Shown here one piece after another: positions 33,532-41,825 of a DNA stretch of 64,000 bases; position 1 is the stretch's first letter; the number at the start of each line of letters is the position of its first letter. Under the pieces are notes generated by a model. The model did no database searches. It was not told the DNA's origin and was given only the letters and a program-made list of their open reading frames with translations. The position numbers and the translations under genes are program-made. The stretch covers positions 2,816,407-2,880,406 of the forward strand of contig NZ_CP026001.1 in assembly GCF_003086775.1 (NCBI RefSeq). Direction: 5' to 3'. The DNA comes from Stenotrophomonas sp. ZAC14D1_NAIMI4_1 (GTDB lineage Bacteria; Pseudomonadota; Gammaproteobacteria; Xanthomonadales; Xanthomonadaceae).

Positions 33532-34617
33532 TCAGCCGTTGCGCTGCTGGAAATCGGCCATGAAGGCGACCAGCGCCTCGGCTCCGGCCAGCGGCATGGC
33601 GTTGTACAGCGAGGCACGGATGCCACCGACCACCTTGTGGCCCTTCAGCGCCAGCAGGCCGGCGGCCTTGGCCTCGGCCACGAAGCGGGCATCGAGATCG
33701 GCGTTGGGCAGGAAGAACGGGATGTTCATCCGCGAGCGCGCCGAGTGCGCCACTTCATTGCGGTAGAAACCGCCGGAGGCATCGATGGCGCCGTACACCA
33801 GCGCGGCCTTGGCGGCATTGCGCTTGGCGAACTCGACCACGCCGCCTTCGGCCAGCATCCACTTGAACACCAGGCCGGCCAGGTACCAGTTCCAGGTGGG
33901 CGGGGTGTTGAGCATCGAATCGCGGGCGACGTGCGAGCGGTAATCGAAGATGTCCGCGCGGGCCTGGCCACTGCGCTCGAGCAGGTCGCGGCGGATGATC
34001 ATCACCGCGATGCCGACCGGGCCCAGGTTCTTCTGCGCGCCGGCATAGATGACGCCATAGCGGCGCACATCCAGCGGCTCGCTGGCGATGGACGAGCTGA
34101 AATCGGCCACCAGCGGGACGTCACCGGTGTCGGGCACATCACGGAACTCGACGCCGTGGATGGTCTCGTTGGCGGTGATGTGGACGTAGGCGGCATCGCT
34201 GGAAAGCTGCCAGCTGCTGCGCTCGGGCAGCGCGCGGTAGCCATTGGCCTCGCTGCTGGCGGCGATGTTGACGCCGACATAGGGGCTGGCCTGCTTGACC
34301 GCCGTCTTGCCCCAGTGGCCGCTGACCACGTAGTCGGCACGCTGGCCGGCCTGGGCGAAGTTGAGCGGGATGAGCGCCTGCTGGGTGGTGGCACCGCCGG
34401 GCAGGAACAGCACGGCGTAGTCATCGGGGATATCGAGCAGGCGGCGCAGGTCGGCCTCGGCCTCGGCGGCCACGGACATGAATTCCGGGCCGCGATGGCT
34501 CATTTCCACGATCGAGGCGCCGGCACCGTGCCAGTCCAGCATTTCCGCCTGCGCCTGGCGCAGGACCGATTCCGGCAAGGTTGCAGGGCCGGCACTGAAG
34601 TTGAACGCGCGCGTCAT
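33532..34617 (-). CDS. serC: Phosphoserine aminotransferase
   Basis: 361 aa PLP enzyme of serine and pyridoxal phosphate biosynthesis, converting 3-phosphohydroxypyruvate to phosphoserine with glutamate. Signatures: [20 protein letters not shown], the SHRGPEF substrate loop, [31 protein letters not shown] and the PLP lysine in [15 protein letters not shown]. It is the first gene of the leftward serC-pheA-aroA operon; the promoter should lie in the 34618-34758 gap, which also holds a SMAG repeat. Confidence 0.96.
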   Translation of the reverse strand: MTRAFNFSAGPATLPESVLRQAQAEMLDWHGAGASIVEMSHRGPEFMSVAAEAEADLRRLLDIPDDYAVLFLPGGATTQQALIPLNFAQAGQRADYVVSGHWGKTAVKQASPYVGVNIAASSEANGYRALPERSSWQLSSDAAYVHITANETIHGVEFRDVPDTGDVPLVADFSSSIASEPLDVRRYGVIYAGAQKNLGPVGIAVMIIRRDLLERSGQARADIFDYRSHVARDSMLNTPPTWNWYLAGLVFKWMLAEGGVVEFAKRNAAKAALVYGAIDASGGFYRNEVAHSARSRMNIPFFLPNADLDARFVAEAKAAGLLALKGHKVVGGIRASLYNAMPLAGAEALVAFMADFQQRNG

Positions 34618-34728
34618 GTCACACCTGTGGGGCAAGACGCCTAGTATGCCGCAGTGCACCAGCCTTGCGGCCTGGTGCGGCAAGGGAAATTTGGTTTCAT
34701 TGGAATCCATTTTCCACGCGCGGCACCG

Positions 34729-34751
34729 GTAGCGCCGGGCCATGCCCGGTG
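34729..34751 (+). repeat. SMAG palindrome
   Basis: GTAG followed by CGCCGGGCCATGCCCGGTG, in the gap between the FHA gene stop and serC. Confidence 0.7.
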
Positions 34752-34759
34752 GACGCAGA

Positions 34760-35569
34760 TCAGCGCGCGCCGAACCAGAGCAGCAGGCTGAGCACACCGG
34801 CCAGCAGCAACGCACTGGCCAGCAGCCACGGCCAGCGCCGTACCCGGCGCGGGGCCGCGGGGGCATCGGCCACCTGCTCGGCGTCCTGGCTGGCGTCGTC
34901 CTCGGCCGGCAGCGGGCGCCGGCGCGGATCGTGCGGTACTTCCAGCACGAAGCGGTGCTGGCCATCGAACACGATCTGGTCGCCTGGCTGCAGCCAGCAG
35001 TGGCGCACTGCCACGCCGTTGACCCGGGCACCGTCGGCACTGCCGAGGTCACGCAGCAGCACGCGGTCGCCGTGCACTTCCACCCGCGCGTGCTGTTCGG
35101 CAAACGCAGGATCGTCAATCCCGATATCGGCATCGCCACCACTGCCCACCAGGCGCGGGCGCGACAGGGTGTAGCTGCGGCCATGGTGCAGGCCGCCGAC
35201 ACCCCGCAGCAGGCGCTGCTCATCGGCGTTGCCCTCGCTGGCCGGCGACGGCGACGGTGCCTGCAGCAGGCTCTCGACCTCACCCTGCAGGAGCATTTCC
35301 ACGCCATCCACATACACCGCATCGCCTGCACGCAGCAGGGCCATGCGCCGCACCGGGCGGCCGTTCACGTGGATGCTGCGGATGCCGTTGCCAACCTGCA
35401 GCCAGAGGCCGCGGTCGTCCATGCAGAACTGGGCCAGCAGGAGCGCGCCATGGCCGGGATCGCCCAGCCGCACGCTGCCGTTTGCCTGGCGCACGATGCG
35501 CTGCACCCCGGGCCGCAGGGGCTGGTCGGGCTGTTGTTGTTGACTGAAGTGAACTAGCAGGTTCTGCAC
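34760..35569 (-). CDS. FHA-domain membrane protein
   Basis: About 269 aa from a GTG start at 35569 ([12 protein letters not shown]). The first domain looks like a degenerate FHA/ring-type module ([20 protein letters not shown]). The second is a clear FHA domain ([58 protein letters not shown]), which binds phosphothreonine peptides. The C-terminus is a single membrane helix ([20 protein letters not shown]) with a short tail. No kinase or secretion genes are adjacent, so the partner is unknown. The start is uncertain because no ATG with good Shine-Dalgarno precedes the first domain; the open frame continues through a shadow of the rightward genes. Confidence 0.75.
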   Translation of the reverse strand: MQNLLVHFSQQQQPDQPLRPGVQRIVRQANGSVRLGDPGHGALLLAQFCMDDRGLWLQVGNGIRSIHVNGRPVRRMALLRAGDAVYVDGVEMLLQGEVESLLQAPSPSPASEGNADEQRLLRGVGGLHHGRSYTLSRPRLVGSGGDADIGIDDPAFAEQHARVEVHGDRVLLRDLGSADGARVNGVAVRHCWLQPGDQIVFDGQHRFVLEVPHDPRRRPLPAEDDASQDAEQVADAPAAPRRVRRWPWLLASALLLAGVLSLLLWFGAR

Positions 35570-35693
35570 GCGGCGCAGACTAGCAGGTTGCTCGCCAACG
35601 CAGAAGAACCGGCGACGGGCGCTTGGCGTGGCGCCCGCCGATGCGCACAATGGCCGCCCTCTTTGATATCCCCGCCCAGCGCCAGGAGCCTGC

Positions 35694-35969
35694 ATGTCCA
35701 CCATCGATGTCCGCCACGCCCACGCCCTGCCCGATGCACAGGCCCGCGAGGCGATCGAACAGGTTGCCGCCAAGCTGGGCGAGCGCTTCGGCCTGAAGTC
35801 CAGCTGGGCCGCCGACGTGCTGAACTTCAGCGGCAGCGGCGTGGACGGCGCCATCGAGCTGCAGCCGGGCGCGGTGCGCGTGACCGCCAAGCTGGGCTTC
35901 CTGCTGTCGGCCATGAAGGGCATGGTGGAAAGCGAGATCCAGCGCGTGCTGAAGGAAAAGCTGGGCTGA
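35694..35969 (+). CDS. Polyhydroxyalkanoic acid system family protein
   Basis: 91 aa. It matches the small PHA-granule-region family: an alternating beta pattern with STIDVRHAHALPDAQAREAI, LKSSWAADVLNFSGSGVDG and TAKLGFLLSAMKGMVESEIQ. Proteins of this family are found next to PHA synthesis or phasin genes; the biochemical role is unknown. Here it is 80 bp before a phasin-like gene, which supports the assignment. It is cytoplasmic, with no signal peptide. Confidence 0.85.
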   Translation: MSTIDVRHAHALPDAQAREAIEQVAAKLGERFGLKSSWAADVLNFSGSGVDGAIELQPGAVRVTAKLGFLLSAMKGMVESEIQRVLKEKLG

Positions 35970-36049
35970 ACCCTGGCCGCGGCCATCACGGCCCAGCAAC
36001 GTTCGTGCGCGCTACCCTCGGGGGCAGGTCCAACTCCCCGGGAAGCGCG

Positions 36050-36541
36050 ATGAACCAGTACGAGAATGACGACCGCCGCGACGACGACGCTTCGTTCGGC
36101 GAACAGGCCGAGCGCTTTTCGCGCCGATTCAGCGATTCGGCACAGCAGGTCTGGCTGGCCGGCCTCGGTGCCCTGGGCCGCGCACAGGCCGAAGGCAGCC
36201 GCTTCTTCGATGGCCTGGTGAAGGAAGGCGAAGCCTGGGAAGCCCGCCGCCGCGAACGCAGCGGTGAGCAGGGGCCGGGCTGGCGCGACAACGTGGAGAC
36301 CTCGCTGGACGAGGCCCGCGAAAAGGCGTCCGGCACCTGGAGCAAGGTCGAGAAGGCATTCGATGACCAGGTACAGGGCGTCCTCAAGCGCCTGCACGTA
36401 CCCACCGCCGATGAACTGGCCGCGCTCGAAGCGCGCCTGGATGTGCTGCATGCGCGCCTGGCCAAGCTGGAGAACCGCGCGGCCTCGGGCAGCGATGCGC
36501 CCGCACCGGGCAGCCACCAATCGCCGGGCGGCGTGCCCTGA
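36050..36541 (+). CDS. Phasin-family (PHA granule-associated) protein
   Basis: 163 aa, helical and amphipathic. The core SRRFSDSAQQVWLAGLGALG with RAQAEGSRFFDGLVKEGEA is the phasin PhaI/PhaF signature, followed by a heptad-like region (ELAALEARLDVLHARLAKLE) that should form a coiled coil. The C-terminal tail is short and lacks the Lys/Ala-rich DNA-binding repeats of PhaF. It probably coats polyhydroxyalkanoate granules or acts as a related stress protein. The start at 36050 follows GGAAG; the longer frame is a read-through of the upstream gene. Confidence 0.85.
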   Translation: MNQYENDDRRDDDASFGEQAERFSRRFSDSAQQVWLAGLGALGRAQAEGSRFFDGLVKEGEAWEARRRERSGEQGPGWRDNVETSLDEAREKASGTWSKVEKAFDDQVQGVLKRLHVPTADELAALEARLDVLHARLAKLENRAASGSDAPAPGSHQSPGGVP

Positions 36542-36587
36542 CCGCCGATTGTTGCAATGCAATAAAGATTGCCTGACAATCGCGACG

Positions 36588-36654
36588 AACCCGCCAATCG
36601 CTTCGCCTGCCGTTTGTTCCCTCCCCTCACGGCTTCAGGATTGGCGGGTTTTTT
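36588..36654 (+). terminator. Long-looped terminator after the phasin gene
   Basis: A perfect 12-bp stem AACCCGCCAATC (36588-36599) / GATTGGCGGGTT (36639-36650), with a 39-base loop, ends in a T-run (36649-36654). The long loop is unusual for a simple terminator; a small RNA ending here is conceivable. A small hairpin GATTG-CCTGA-CAATC lies just upstream (36567-36581). Confidence 0.65.
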
Positions 36655-36779
36655 CGTGCCTGCGCCACGCGGATCTGCGGGCTGCATCACAATCCGTGTC
36701 AGGAACGTCCTGACGCAATCGGACGGCGCGGCCTTTACACTGTGGTCTTCCGTTTTCGCCCCTTCCGCTCTCTTCCTGC

Positions 36780-37832
36780 ATGCTCCCTTGGATCCTGGCC
36801 CTGCTGTCGGCCCTGCTTACCTGCACCCTGGCAATCGTCTATCTGTGGTGGATCAAGCGGCGGCGAACGGAAATGCAACTGGGGCTGCAAGCCCTGGCGG
36901 GCATGCATTGGCGTGAGTTTTCGACGCTGATCAAGCGGATGCTGCGCGAGCAGCGCGGCCTGCGCGAAGTGGCCGACCCGACCGAGGAGGTCCGCGAACC
37001 GAGCAGTGATTTCCTGCTGAGCGATGGTCCCAACACCTGGCTGGTGTCCTGCAAGCATGGCCTGGCCTACCGCATCGGTACGGCTGCCGTGAACGAGCTG
37101 GGCGCGGTCGCGCGCCTGGGCGGCGCCAAGGGCGGCCTGCTGATTACCGAAGGCCGCGTCGAGCGCGATGGCCTGGCCGCTGCGGAAAAGCAGTCGGTGG
37201 AAGTGCTGGACGGCCCGCGCCTGTGGCCGCTGCTGCAGGCCTACCTGCCGGGCGAGATTGAAACGCGCGTACGCGCCACGGCGCGGCATGAAGCCCTGCG
37301 CCGCATTGCCATTGCCGCGCTGGGCGCGGTGACCCTGGGCCTGCTGGTCGGGCTGGGCCTGCAGGGGCTGCATGTGGAGCCCACTGCGACGGCGGCGGAA
37401 AGCACGCCAGTGCCGGCCCCTGCACCGTCACCCGCACCCGCACCCGCCGCAGCCGAGGCGCAACCGGCCGCAACGCCGATGGCGAGCGCGGAGGATGTGG
37501 CCGCGCCGGTCGCACCGGCTGCACCCACCGAAGCCGCACCCGCTGCAGCGGCCGATGGCGACCGCAACGACCTCAATCCGGATACGGCCACCCTGGACCG
37601 TTACCAGGCCGAAATGGCCCGCGCGTTGTCCCGCCAGCCGGGCATTGCCAGCGGCGTCTGGCTGACCCGGCAGACCCTGGCCATCAACCGCACCGGCGAG
37701 CTGGAAGCGGTGTGGCCGCGCGTGTGCCAGGAAGTGCTGCGCTACCCCGCCCTGCGCAACGTGCGCGTGCAGATCAATGCCCGCCCCGGCGTGGACGAGC
37801 CGGTGCGCTGGCGGCAGTGCGCCACGTATTGA
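36780..37832 (+). CDS. Membrane protein with Mrr-like restriction-endonuclease fold
   Basis: 350 aa. A first membrane helix (WILALLSALLTCTLAIVYLW) is followed by an Mrr-type domain: HWREFSTLIKRMLREQRGLR, then SSDFLLSDGPNTWLVSCKHG, where D and C-K occupy the usual D...(E/Q)xK nuclease positions, but S replaces the E/Q. A second helix (IAIAALGAVTLGLLVGLGL) leads to a Pro/Ala-rich linker and a C-terminal domain (about 275-350). The missing acidic/Gln residue makes nuclease activity doubtful. It could be an envelope protein that reuses the fold. There is no methyltransferase nearby, so this is not a restriction-modification gene. Confidence 0.75.
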   Translation: MLPWILALLSALLTCTLAIVYLWWIKRRRTEMQLGLQALAGMHWREFSTLIKRMLREQRGLREVADPTEEVREPSSDFLLSDGPNTWLVSCKHGLAYRIGTAAVNELGAVARLGGAKGGLLITEGRVERDGLAAAEKQSVEVLDGPRLWPLLQAYLPGEIETRVRATARHEALRRIAIAALGAVTLGLLVGLGLQGLHVEPTATAAESTPVPAPAPSPAPAPAAAEAQPAATPMASAEDVAAPVAPAAPTEAAPAAAADGDRNDLNPDTATLDRYQAEMARALSRQPGIASGVWLTRQTLAINRTGELEAVWPRVCQEVLRYPALRNVRVQINARPGVDEPVRWRQCATY

Positions 37833-37840
37833 TGGGGCAA

Positions 37841-37863
37841 CATCCACGCACGGCGTGGATGGA
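37841..37863. repeat. Degenerate SMAG-type palindrome
   Basis: The CATCCACGCACGGCGTGGAT stem has the CCACGCC SMAG core but no GTAG end. It separates the convergent nuclease-like and HicB genes. Confidence 0.5.
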
Positions 37864-37880
37864 TAAACGATTCCGCGGCT

Positions 37881-38273
37881 TCAACCCAACGCGGCAAGGT
37901 GGGCGATGTAGCTTGAACGCGATTCGCCGGCCGCCTTGGCCTGCGCATCCAACCTTGCAAGGATCCGCCGCGGCAGGCTGATGTTGACCCGCTCGACGGT
38001 ATCGTCCAACAAGGCTGGATCAATGTTGATGTAAGCAAGAATCCAGTGCGTGCCGGTGGCAGCTTCGGCCACGAGCTTCTGCGGCGCAGACGGCGTCGGG
38101 ATGGAGTTCCCCGCATCCAATGCGGCGTCAATCCAGGCAAGCGCGGCCTCCTCCGCCGAACTGAGCGCTTCATCAAGCGTGTCAGCAGCAGAGAAACAGC
38201 CCGGCAGATCGGGCACGACCACGCCCCAGGCTGTACGTTCGTCACCGGCTTCGATCAAGACTGGATATCGCAT
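37881..38273 (-). CDS. hicB: HicB-family antitoxin-like protein without adjacent HicA
   Basis: 130 aa. The N-terminal HicB partial RNase-H fold is visible (RYPVLIEAGDERTAWGVVVP then DLPGCFSAADTLDEALSSA). The C-terminal ribbon-helix-helix is VNISLPRRILARLDAQAKAA. This matches antitoxin HicB, which blocks the HicA mRNA interferase and represses the operon. No HicA-like frame (about 60 codons with GSHxxF) is present on either side within 400 bases. It is thus an orphan HicB or its toxin has been lost. The start at 38273 is supported by homology; the upstream frame crosses a SMAG repeat. Confidence 0.8.
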   Translation of the reverse strand: MRYPVLIEAGDERTAWGVVVPDLPGCFSAADTLDEALSSAEEAALAWIDAALDAGNSIPTPSAPQKLVAEAATGTHWILAYINIDPALLDDTVERVNISLPRRILARLDAQAKAAGESRSSYIAHLAALG

Positions 38274-38366
38274 GGGACCCGTCCGGCACCTCGTCAAAGG
38301 CACGCTAAGCGCCCGTGTGTCGTTGCGGTAGAGGCATCCGCGACAGTCGACGCGCCTTGGCGGAGA

Positions 38367-38389
38367 AGCCGAACATGGCTCGGCGCTAC
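38367..38389 (-). repeat. SMAG palindrome
   Basis: Minus-strand GTAG followed by CGCCGAGCCATGTTCGGCT, between hutC and the hicB gene. Confidence 0.7.
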
Positions 38390-38403
38390 AGGGAACGCGC
38401 GCC

Positions 38404-39132
38404 CTAACGCGCGCCCGGCGCGAAACGCGCCACCAGGTCCCAGGCATCGCCCAGGAACATCTGCCGCACGCGGGTGATGGGCTGGTCGCCGCGCCAGGTC
38501 AGGCGCTCGATCACCAGGCAGGCGGTGCCCGGCTTCACCTCCAGCAGCTTGGCCGCGCCCGCGTCCGCGCCCCACGCGCTGATGCGGTGCTGGGCGCGGG
38601 TCCAGGACACGTTCTGCAGCAGCCAGCTGCCCGGCGCGGTGGTGCTGAAATCCACCTCCAGCACCTCGGGCACGCCCACCGGGCTGATCAGGCGGTGTTC
38701 CAGCGCCAGTGGCCGGCCGTCGGCCAGGTGCAGGCAGCGCATCGCCAGCAACGGCTCACTGCCGGCCAGCTCCCTCTCGCCGGCATTGCCGGGCTCGGCC
38801 AGGCGCAGGTCGCGCTGCAGCAGCCGGTAGGCGTACTGGTGGCCGCGCGAGCCGACCTCCATGGCGATATCGGGGATCTCCAGCGCCACCTGTTCCAGGT
38901 GCGGGGGCTGCCGCGCCACGAACGAACCGGCACGGCGGCGGCGCTCGATCATGCCGCTCTCGGCCAGCGCGGTCAGTACCTTGTTCACCGTCATCCGCGA
39001 GCAGCCGTACTGCTCCATCAGCTCGTGCTCGTACGGGATGCGGAAACCCGGCGCCCATTCGCCGCTGAGGATGCGGCTTTCCAGATCGCTGCGGATACGC
39101 TGGTTGAGCGTGGCGGACTTGCTGGCCTTCAC
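38404..39132 (-). CDS. hutC: Histidine utilisation repressor HutC (GntR family)
   Basis: 242 aa from a GTG start at 39132 (VKASKSATLNQRIRSDLESR). The N-terminal GntR winged helix includes IPYEHELMEQYGCSRMTVNK and VLTALAESGMIERRRRAGSF. The C-terminal UTRA domain binds urocanate in known HutC proteins and has PLLAMRCLHLADGRPLALEH and LTWRGDQPITRVRQMF. Binding of urocanate releases repression of the hut genes. It lies 31 bp behind hutF on the same strand. No ATG fits the homologous start, so GTG is inferred. Confidence 0.9.
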   Translation of the reverse strand: MKASKSATLNQRIRSDLESRILSGEWAPGFRIPYEHELMEQYGCSRMTVNKVLTALAESGMIERRRRAGSFVARQPPHLEQVALEIPDIAMEVGSRGHQYAYRLLQRDLRLAEPGNAGERELAGSEPLLAMRCLHLADGRPLALEHRLISPVGVPEVLEVDFSTTAPGSWLLQNVSWTRAQHRISAWGADAGAAKLLEVKPGTACLVIERLTWRGDQPITRVRQMFLGDAWDLVARFAPGAR

Positions 39133-39163
39133 GGGTGTGGGGGTCTCAATGAGCGGGAGGCGG

Positions 39164-40534
39164 TCAGCCCAGCACGCCACGCAGGGCAGCGGCAAAGGCG
39201 GTGGTGATGGCCTCGCGCTGCAGGTGGCGGCCGTCGGCCACGACCTGGCGGCCATGGCGCCAGACCGAACGCAGCGCGCCATTACGTGCAGCGAAGACCC
39301 AGCTGTCAAGCCATGCGTCACCTTGTCGCACCTGCAGCGCCGGGTGCGCGGGGTCCAGTTCAAGCAGATCGGCGCTGGCCCCGACCTGCAGCCCGGCAGC
39401 CACGCCCAGCGCCTGCGCGCCGCCCTGCAGGGCACCGTCGAACAGGAAACGGCCGCTGCTGCGCGAGGCATCCGGGGCCAGCACGTTGCGCCCGCGCAAG
39501 GCCAGGCGCTGGCCGTACTCGAGCAGGCGCAGCTCCTCGGCGGCGTCGATCAGCACGTTGGAATCGGAGCCGACGCCGAAGCGTCCGCCTTCGCGGGCGA
39601 ACGCCTGCATCGGGAACAGGCCATCGCCCAGGTTGGCCTCGGTGATCGGGCACAGGCCGGCCACGGCCTTGCTGGCCACCATCTGCGCGCGCTCGGCATC
39701 GGTGATGTGGGTGGCGTGCACCAGGCACCAGCGCGCATCCACCGCCGCGTGTTCGTACAGCCACTGCACCGGCCGCTGGCCGCTCCAGGCCAGGCAGGCC
39801 TCGACCTCGCGCACCTGCTCGGCAATGTGGATATGTACCGGGCCGGTGGTCAGCGGCAGCAGCGCATCCAGTTCCTCGCCGGTGACCGCGCGCAGGCTGT
39901 GCGGGGCAATGCCCAGCACCGCGTCGGGCAACGTGGACAAGGCGGTCTTCGCCCCTTCCAGCAGCCGCGCGAACCCGTCCACGTCGTGGATCAGCCGGCG
40001 CTGCGCGGGATTGGGCGGCGCGCCGCCAAAATCGGCGTGGGCGTAGAACACCGGCAGCAGGGTCAGGCCGATGCCGGTCTGGTCGGCGGCGGCGGCGATG
40101 CGCGCGCTCATCTCGGCCCGCAGCGCGTAGGGCTGGCCGTCAGCCTGGTGGTGCAGGTAATGGAACTCGCCGACCCGGGTGAAGCCGCTTTCCAGCATTT
40201 CCATGTAGGCCTGGGCGGCGATGGCCTGCACCGCGTCGGGGCGCAGGTGGGCCAGGAAGCGGTACATCAGCTCGCGCCAGCTCCAGAAACTGTCGCCGTC
40301 CCCCCCGCCGATCTCGGTCAGGCCGGCCATGCCGCGCTGGAAGGCGTGGCTGTGCAGGTTGGGCAGGCCCGGCAGCAGCAGGCCGACGCGGGTATCACCG
40401 TCCTGCGCGCCCTGCCCCGCGTCAATGCGGGCGATGCGGCCGCCCTGCACCTGCAGGCGCACATCGCGCGCCCAGCCCTCGCCCAGCAGGGCGTGGGCGG
40501 CATGGAAACTCTGCGGGGAACGCGAATCGGACAT
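39164..40534 (-). CDS. hutF: Formimidoylglutamate deiminase
   Basis: 456 aa amidohydrolase that turns N-formimino-L-glutamate into N-formyl-L-glutamate plus ammonia, the first half of the two-step branch of histidine degradation. The metal-binding start LLPGLPNLHSHAFQRGMAG carries the HxH motif. Further signatures are FWSWRELMYRFLAHLRPD, GEFHYLHHQADGQPY, HIHIAEQVREVEAC and VGSDSNVLIDAAEELRLLEY. Its presence with hutG shows that histidine is degraded through formylglutamate rather than by direct HutG formiminoglutamase. It is divergent from hutI, with a HutC-like operator between. Confidence 0.95.
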   Translation of the reverse strand: MSDSRSPQSFHAAHALLGEGWARDVRLQVQGGRIARIDAGQGAQDGDTRVGLLLPGLPNLHSHAFQRGMAGLTEIGGGDGDSFWSWRELMYRFLAHLRPDAVQAIAAQAYMEMLESGFTRVGEFHYLHHQADGQPYALRAEMSARIAAAADQTGIGLTLLPVFYAHADFGGAPPNPAQRRLIHDVDGFARLLEGAKTALSTLPDAVLGIAPHSLRAVTGEELDALLPLTTGPVHIHIAEQVREVEACLAWSGQRPVQWLYEHAAVDARWCLVHATHITDAERAQMVASKAVAGLCPITEANLGDGLFPMQAFAREGGRFGVGSDSNVLIDAAEELRLLEYGQRLALRGRNVLAPDASRSSGRFLFDGALQGGAQALGVAAGLQVGASADLLELDPAHPALQVRQGDAWLDSWVFAARNGALRSVWRHGRQVVADGRHLQREAITTAFAAALRGVLG

Positions 40535-40558
40535 GGCTGGACAACCCGAAATGGACGC

Positions 40559-40579
40559 CTATATTGTATAGACATATAA
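40559..40579. promoter_or_regulatory. HutC operator and divergent hut promoter
   Basis: An AT-rich imperfect palindrome centred on TTGTATAGACATATAA lies in the 67-bp gap between hutF and hutI and stands out from the GC-rich surroundings. Known HutC sites have a TTGTATA-x-ACA type core, so this is the likely operator controlling both directions. Confidence 0.65.
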
Positions 40580-40601
40580 GCACAGCCGCGTTGTGGATGC
40601 C

Positions 40602-41825
40602 ATGCACGTCGATATTCTCTGGTCCAACGTCCACCTGATGACCCTCGATGGCCCCGGCCTGGGGATCATCCGCAACGGCGTGCTGGCCTGCGCCGAAGGG
40701 CGCATCGTCCACGTCGGCACTGCCGGCAGCGACGCGCACCTGCGGCCGACCACCCGCATCGATGGCGAAGGCCGCTGGATCTCGCCGGGCCTGGTCGACT
40801 GCCACACCCACCTGGTCTACGCCGGCAACCGCGCCAACGAGTTCGAACAACGCCTGCAGGGTGTCAGCTACGCCGACATCGCCCGCGCCGGCGGCGGCAT
40901 CGTCTCCACCGTGCGCGCCACCCGCGCCGCCTCGCCGCAACAGCTGGCCGACGAAAGCCGTCCGCGCCTGCTGGCCATGCGTGCCGAAGGCGTGACCACG
41001 GTGGAGATCAAATCCGGCTATGGCCTGACCCTGGACGATGAGCGCAAGCAGCTGCAGGTGGCACGCGCGCTGGGCGAGGAATGCCGGGTGACCGTGGTGC
41101 CGACCTTCCTCGGTGCGCATGCGGTACCCCCGGGGCGCGAGGCCCAGGACTACACCGACGAAGTGTGCAACGTGATGATTCCGGCCATCGCCGCTGACGG
41201 CCTGGCAGAAGCAGTGGACGTGTTCTGCGAGAACATCGCGTTCTCGCCCGCGCAGGCACGCCAGGTCTTCGAAGCCGCACGTGGCAACGGGTTGGCGGTG
41301 AAGATCCACGCCGAGCAGATGAGCAACCAGCATGGCGCCGAACTGGCCGCCAGCTTCGGCGCGCTGTCGGCCGACCATATCGAGCACCTGGACGATGCCG
41401 GCATCGCCGCGATGGCCGCGGCTGGCACCGTGGCGGTGCTGCTGCCCGGCGCCTTCTATTTCACCCGCGATACCACCCTACCCCCGATTGCCGCGCTGCG
41501 TGCGGCCGGCGTGCCGCTGGCCCTGGCCACCGACAGCAACCCCGGCACCTCGCCGCTGACCAGCCCGCTGCTGGCGATGAACATGGGCGCGACCCTGTTC
41601 CGCCTGACCGTGGACGAATGCATCGCCGGCTTCACCCGTGAAGCGGCGCGCGCGCTGGGCCATGGCGAGCGCATCGGCCGCCTGGCGGTGGGCATGGACT
41701 GCGACCTGGCGATCTGGGACATCGACGCGCCGGCCGACCTGGTCTATCGCATGGGATTCAATCCGCTGCACGCGCGCGTGGTGCGCGGGCAGCCCGACCT
41801 GCCTGCTTCCTGGAGCAACACATGA
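40602..41825 (+). CDS. hutI: Imidazolonepropionase
   Basis: 407 aa amidohydrolase that opens the imidazolone ring to give formiminoglutamate. Motifs: metal ligands in [76 protein letters not shown] and [20 protein letters not shown]. Start ATG 40602 is used; a GTG nine bases upstream is in frame. Its last four bases overlap hutH (ATGA). It is the first gene of the rightward hutI-hutH-hutG-hutU operon. Confidence 0.95.
   Translation: MHVDILWSNVHLMTLDGPGLGIIRNGVLACAEGRIVHVGTAGSDAHLRPTTRIDGEGRWISPGLVDCHTHLVYAGNRANEFEQRLQGVSYADIARAGGGIVSTVRATRAASPQQLADESRPRLLAMRAEGVTTVEIKSGYGLTLDDERKQLQVARALGEECRVTVVPTFLGAHAVPPGREAQDYTDEVCNVMIPAIAADGLAEAVDVFCENIAFSPAQARQVFEAARGNGLAVKIHAEQMSNQHGAELAASFGALSADHIEHLDDAGIAAMAAAGTVAVLLPGAFYFTRDTTLPPIAALRAAGVPLALATDSNPGTSPLTSPLLAMNMGATLFRLTVDECIAGFTREAARALGHGERIGRLAVGMDCDLAIWDIDAPADLVYRMGFNPLHARVVRGQPDLPASWSNT

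Noticed and set aside
34760..36562. 600-residue minus-strand protein containing the FHA domain
   Set aside because: The part upstream of 35569 is low-complexity shadow sequence opposite the PHA-granule genes.
36780..37832. Restriction-modification gene
   Set aside because: No methyltransferase, membrane helices present, and the active-site E/Q is replaced by Ser.
37881..38447. Complete HicAB toxin-antitoxin pair
   Set aside because: No HicA frame of about 60 codons with the catalytic His region was found on either side.
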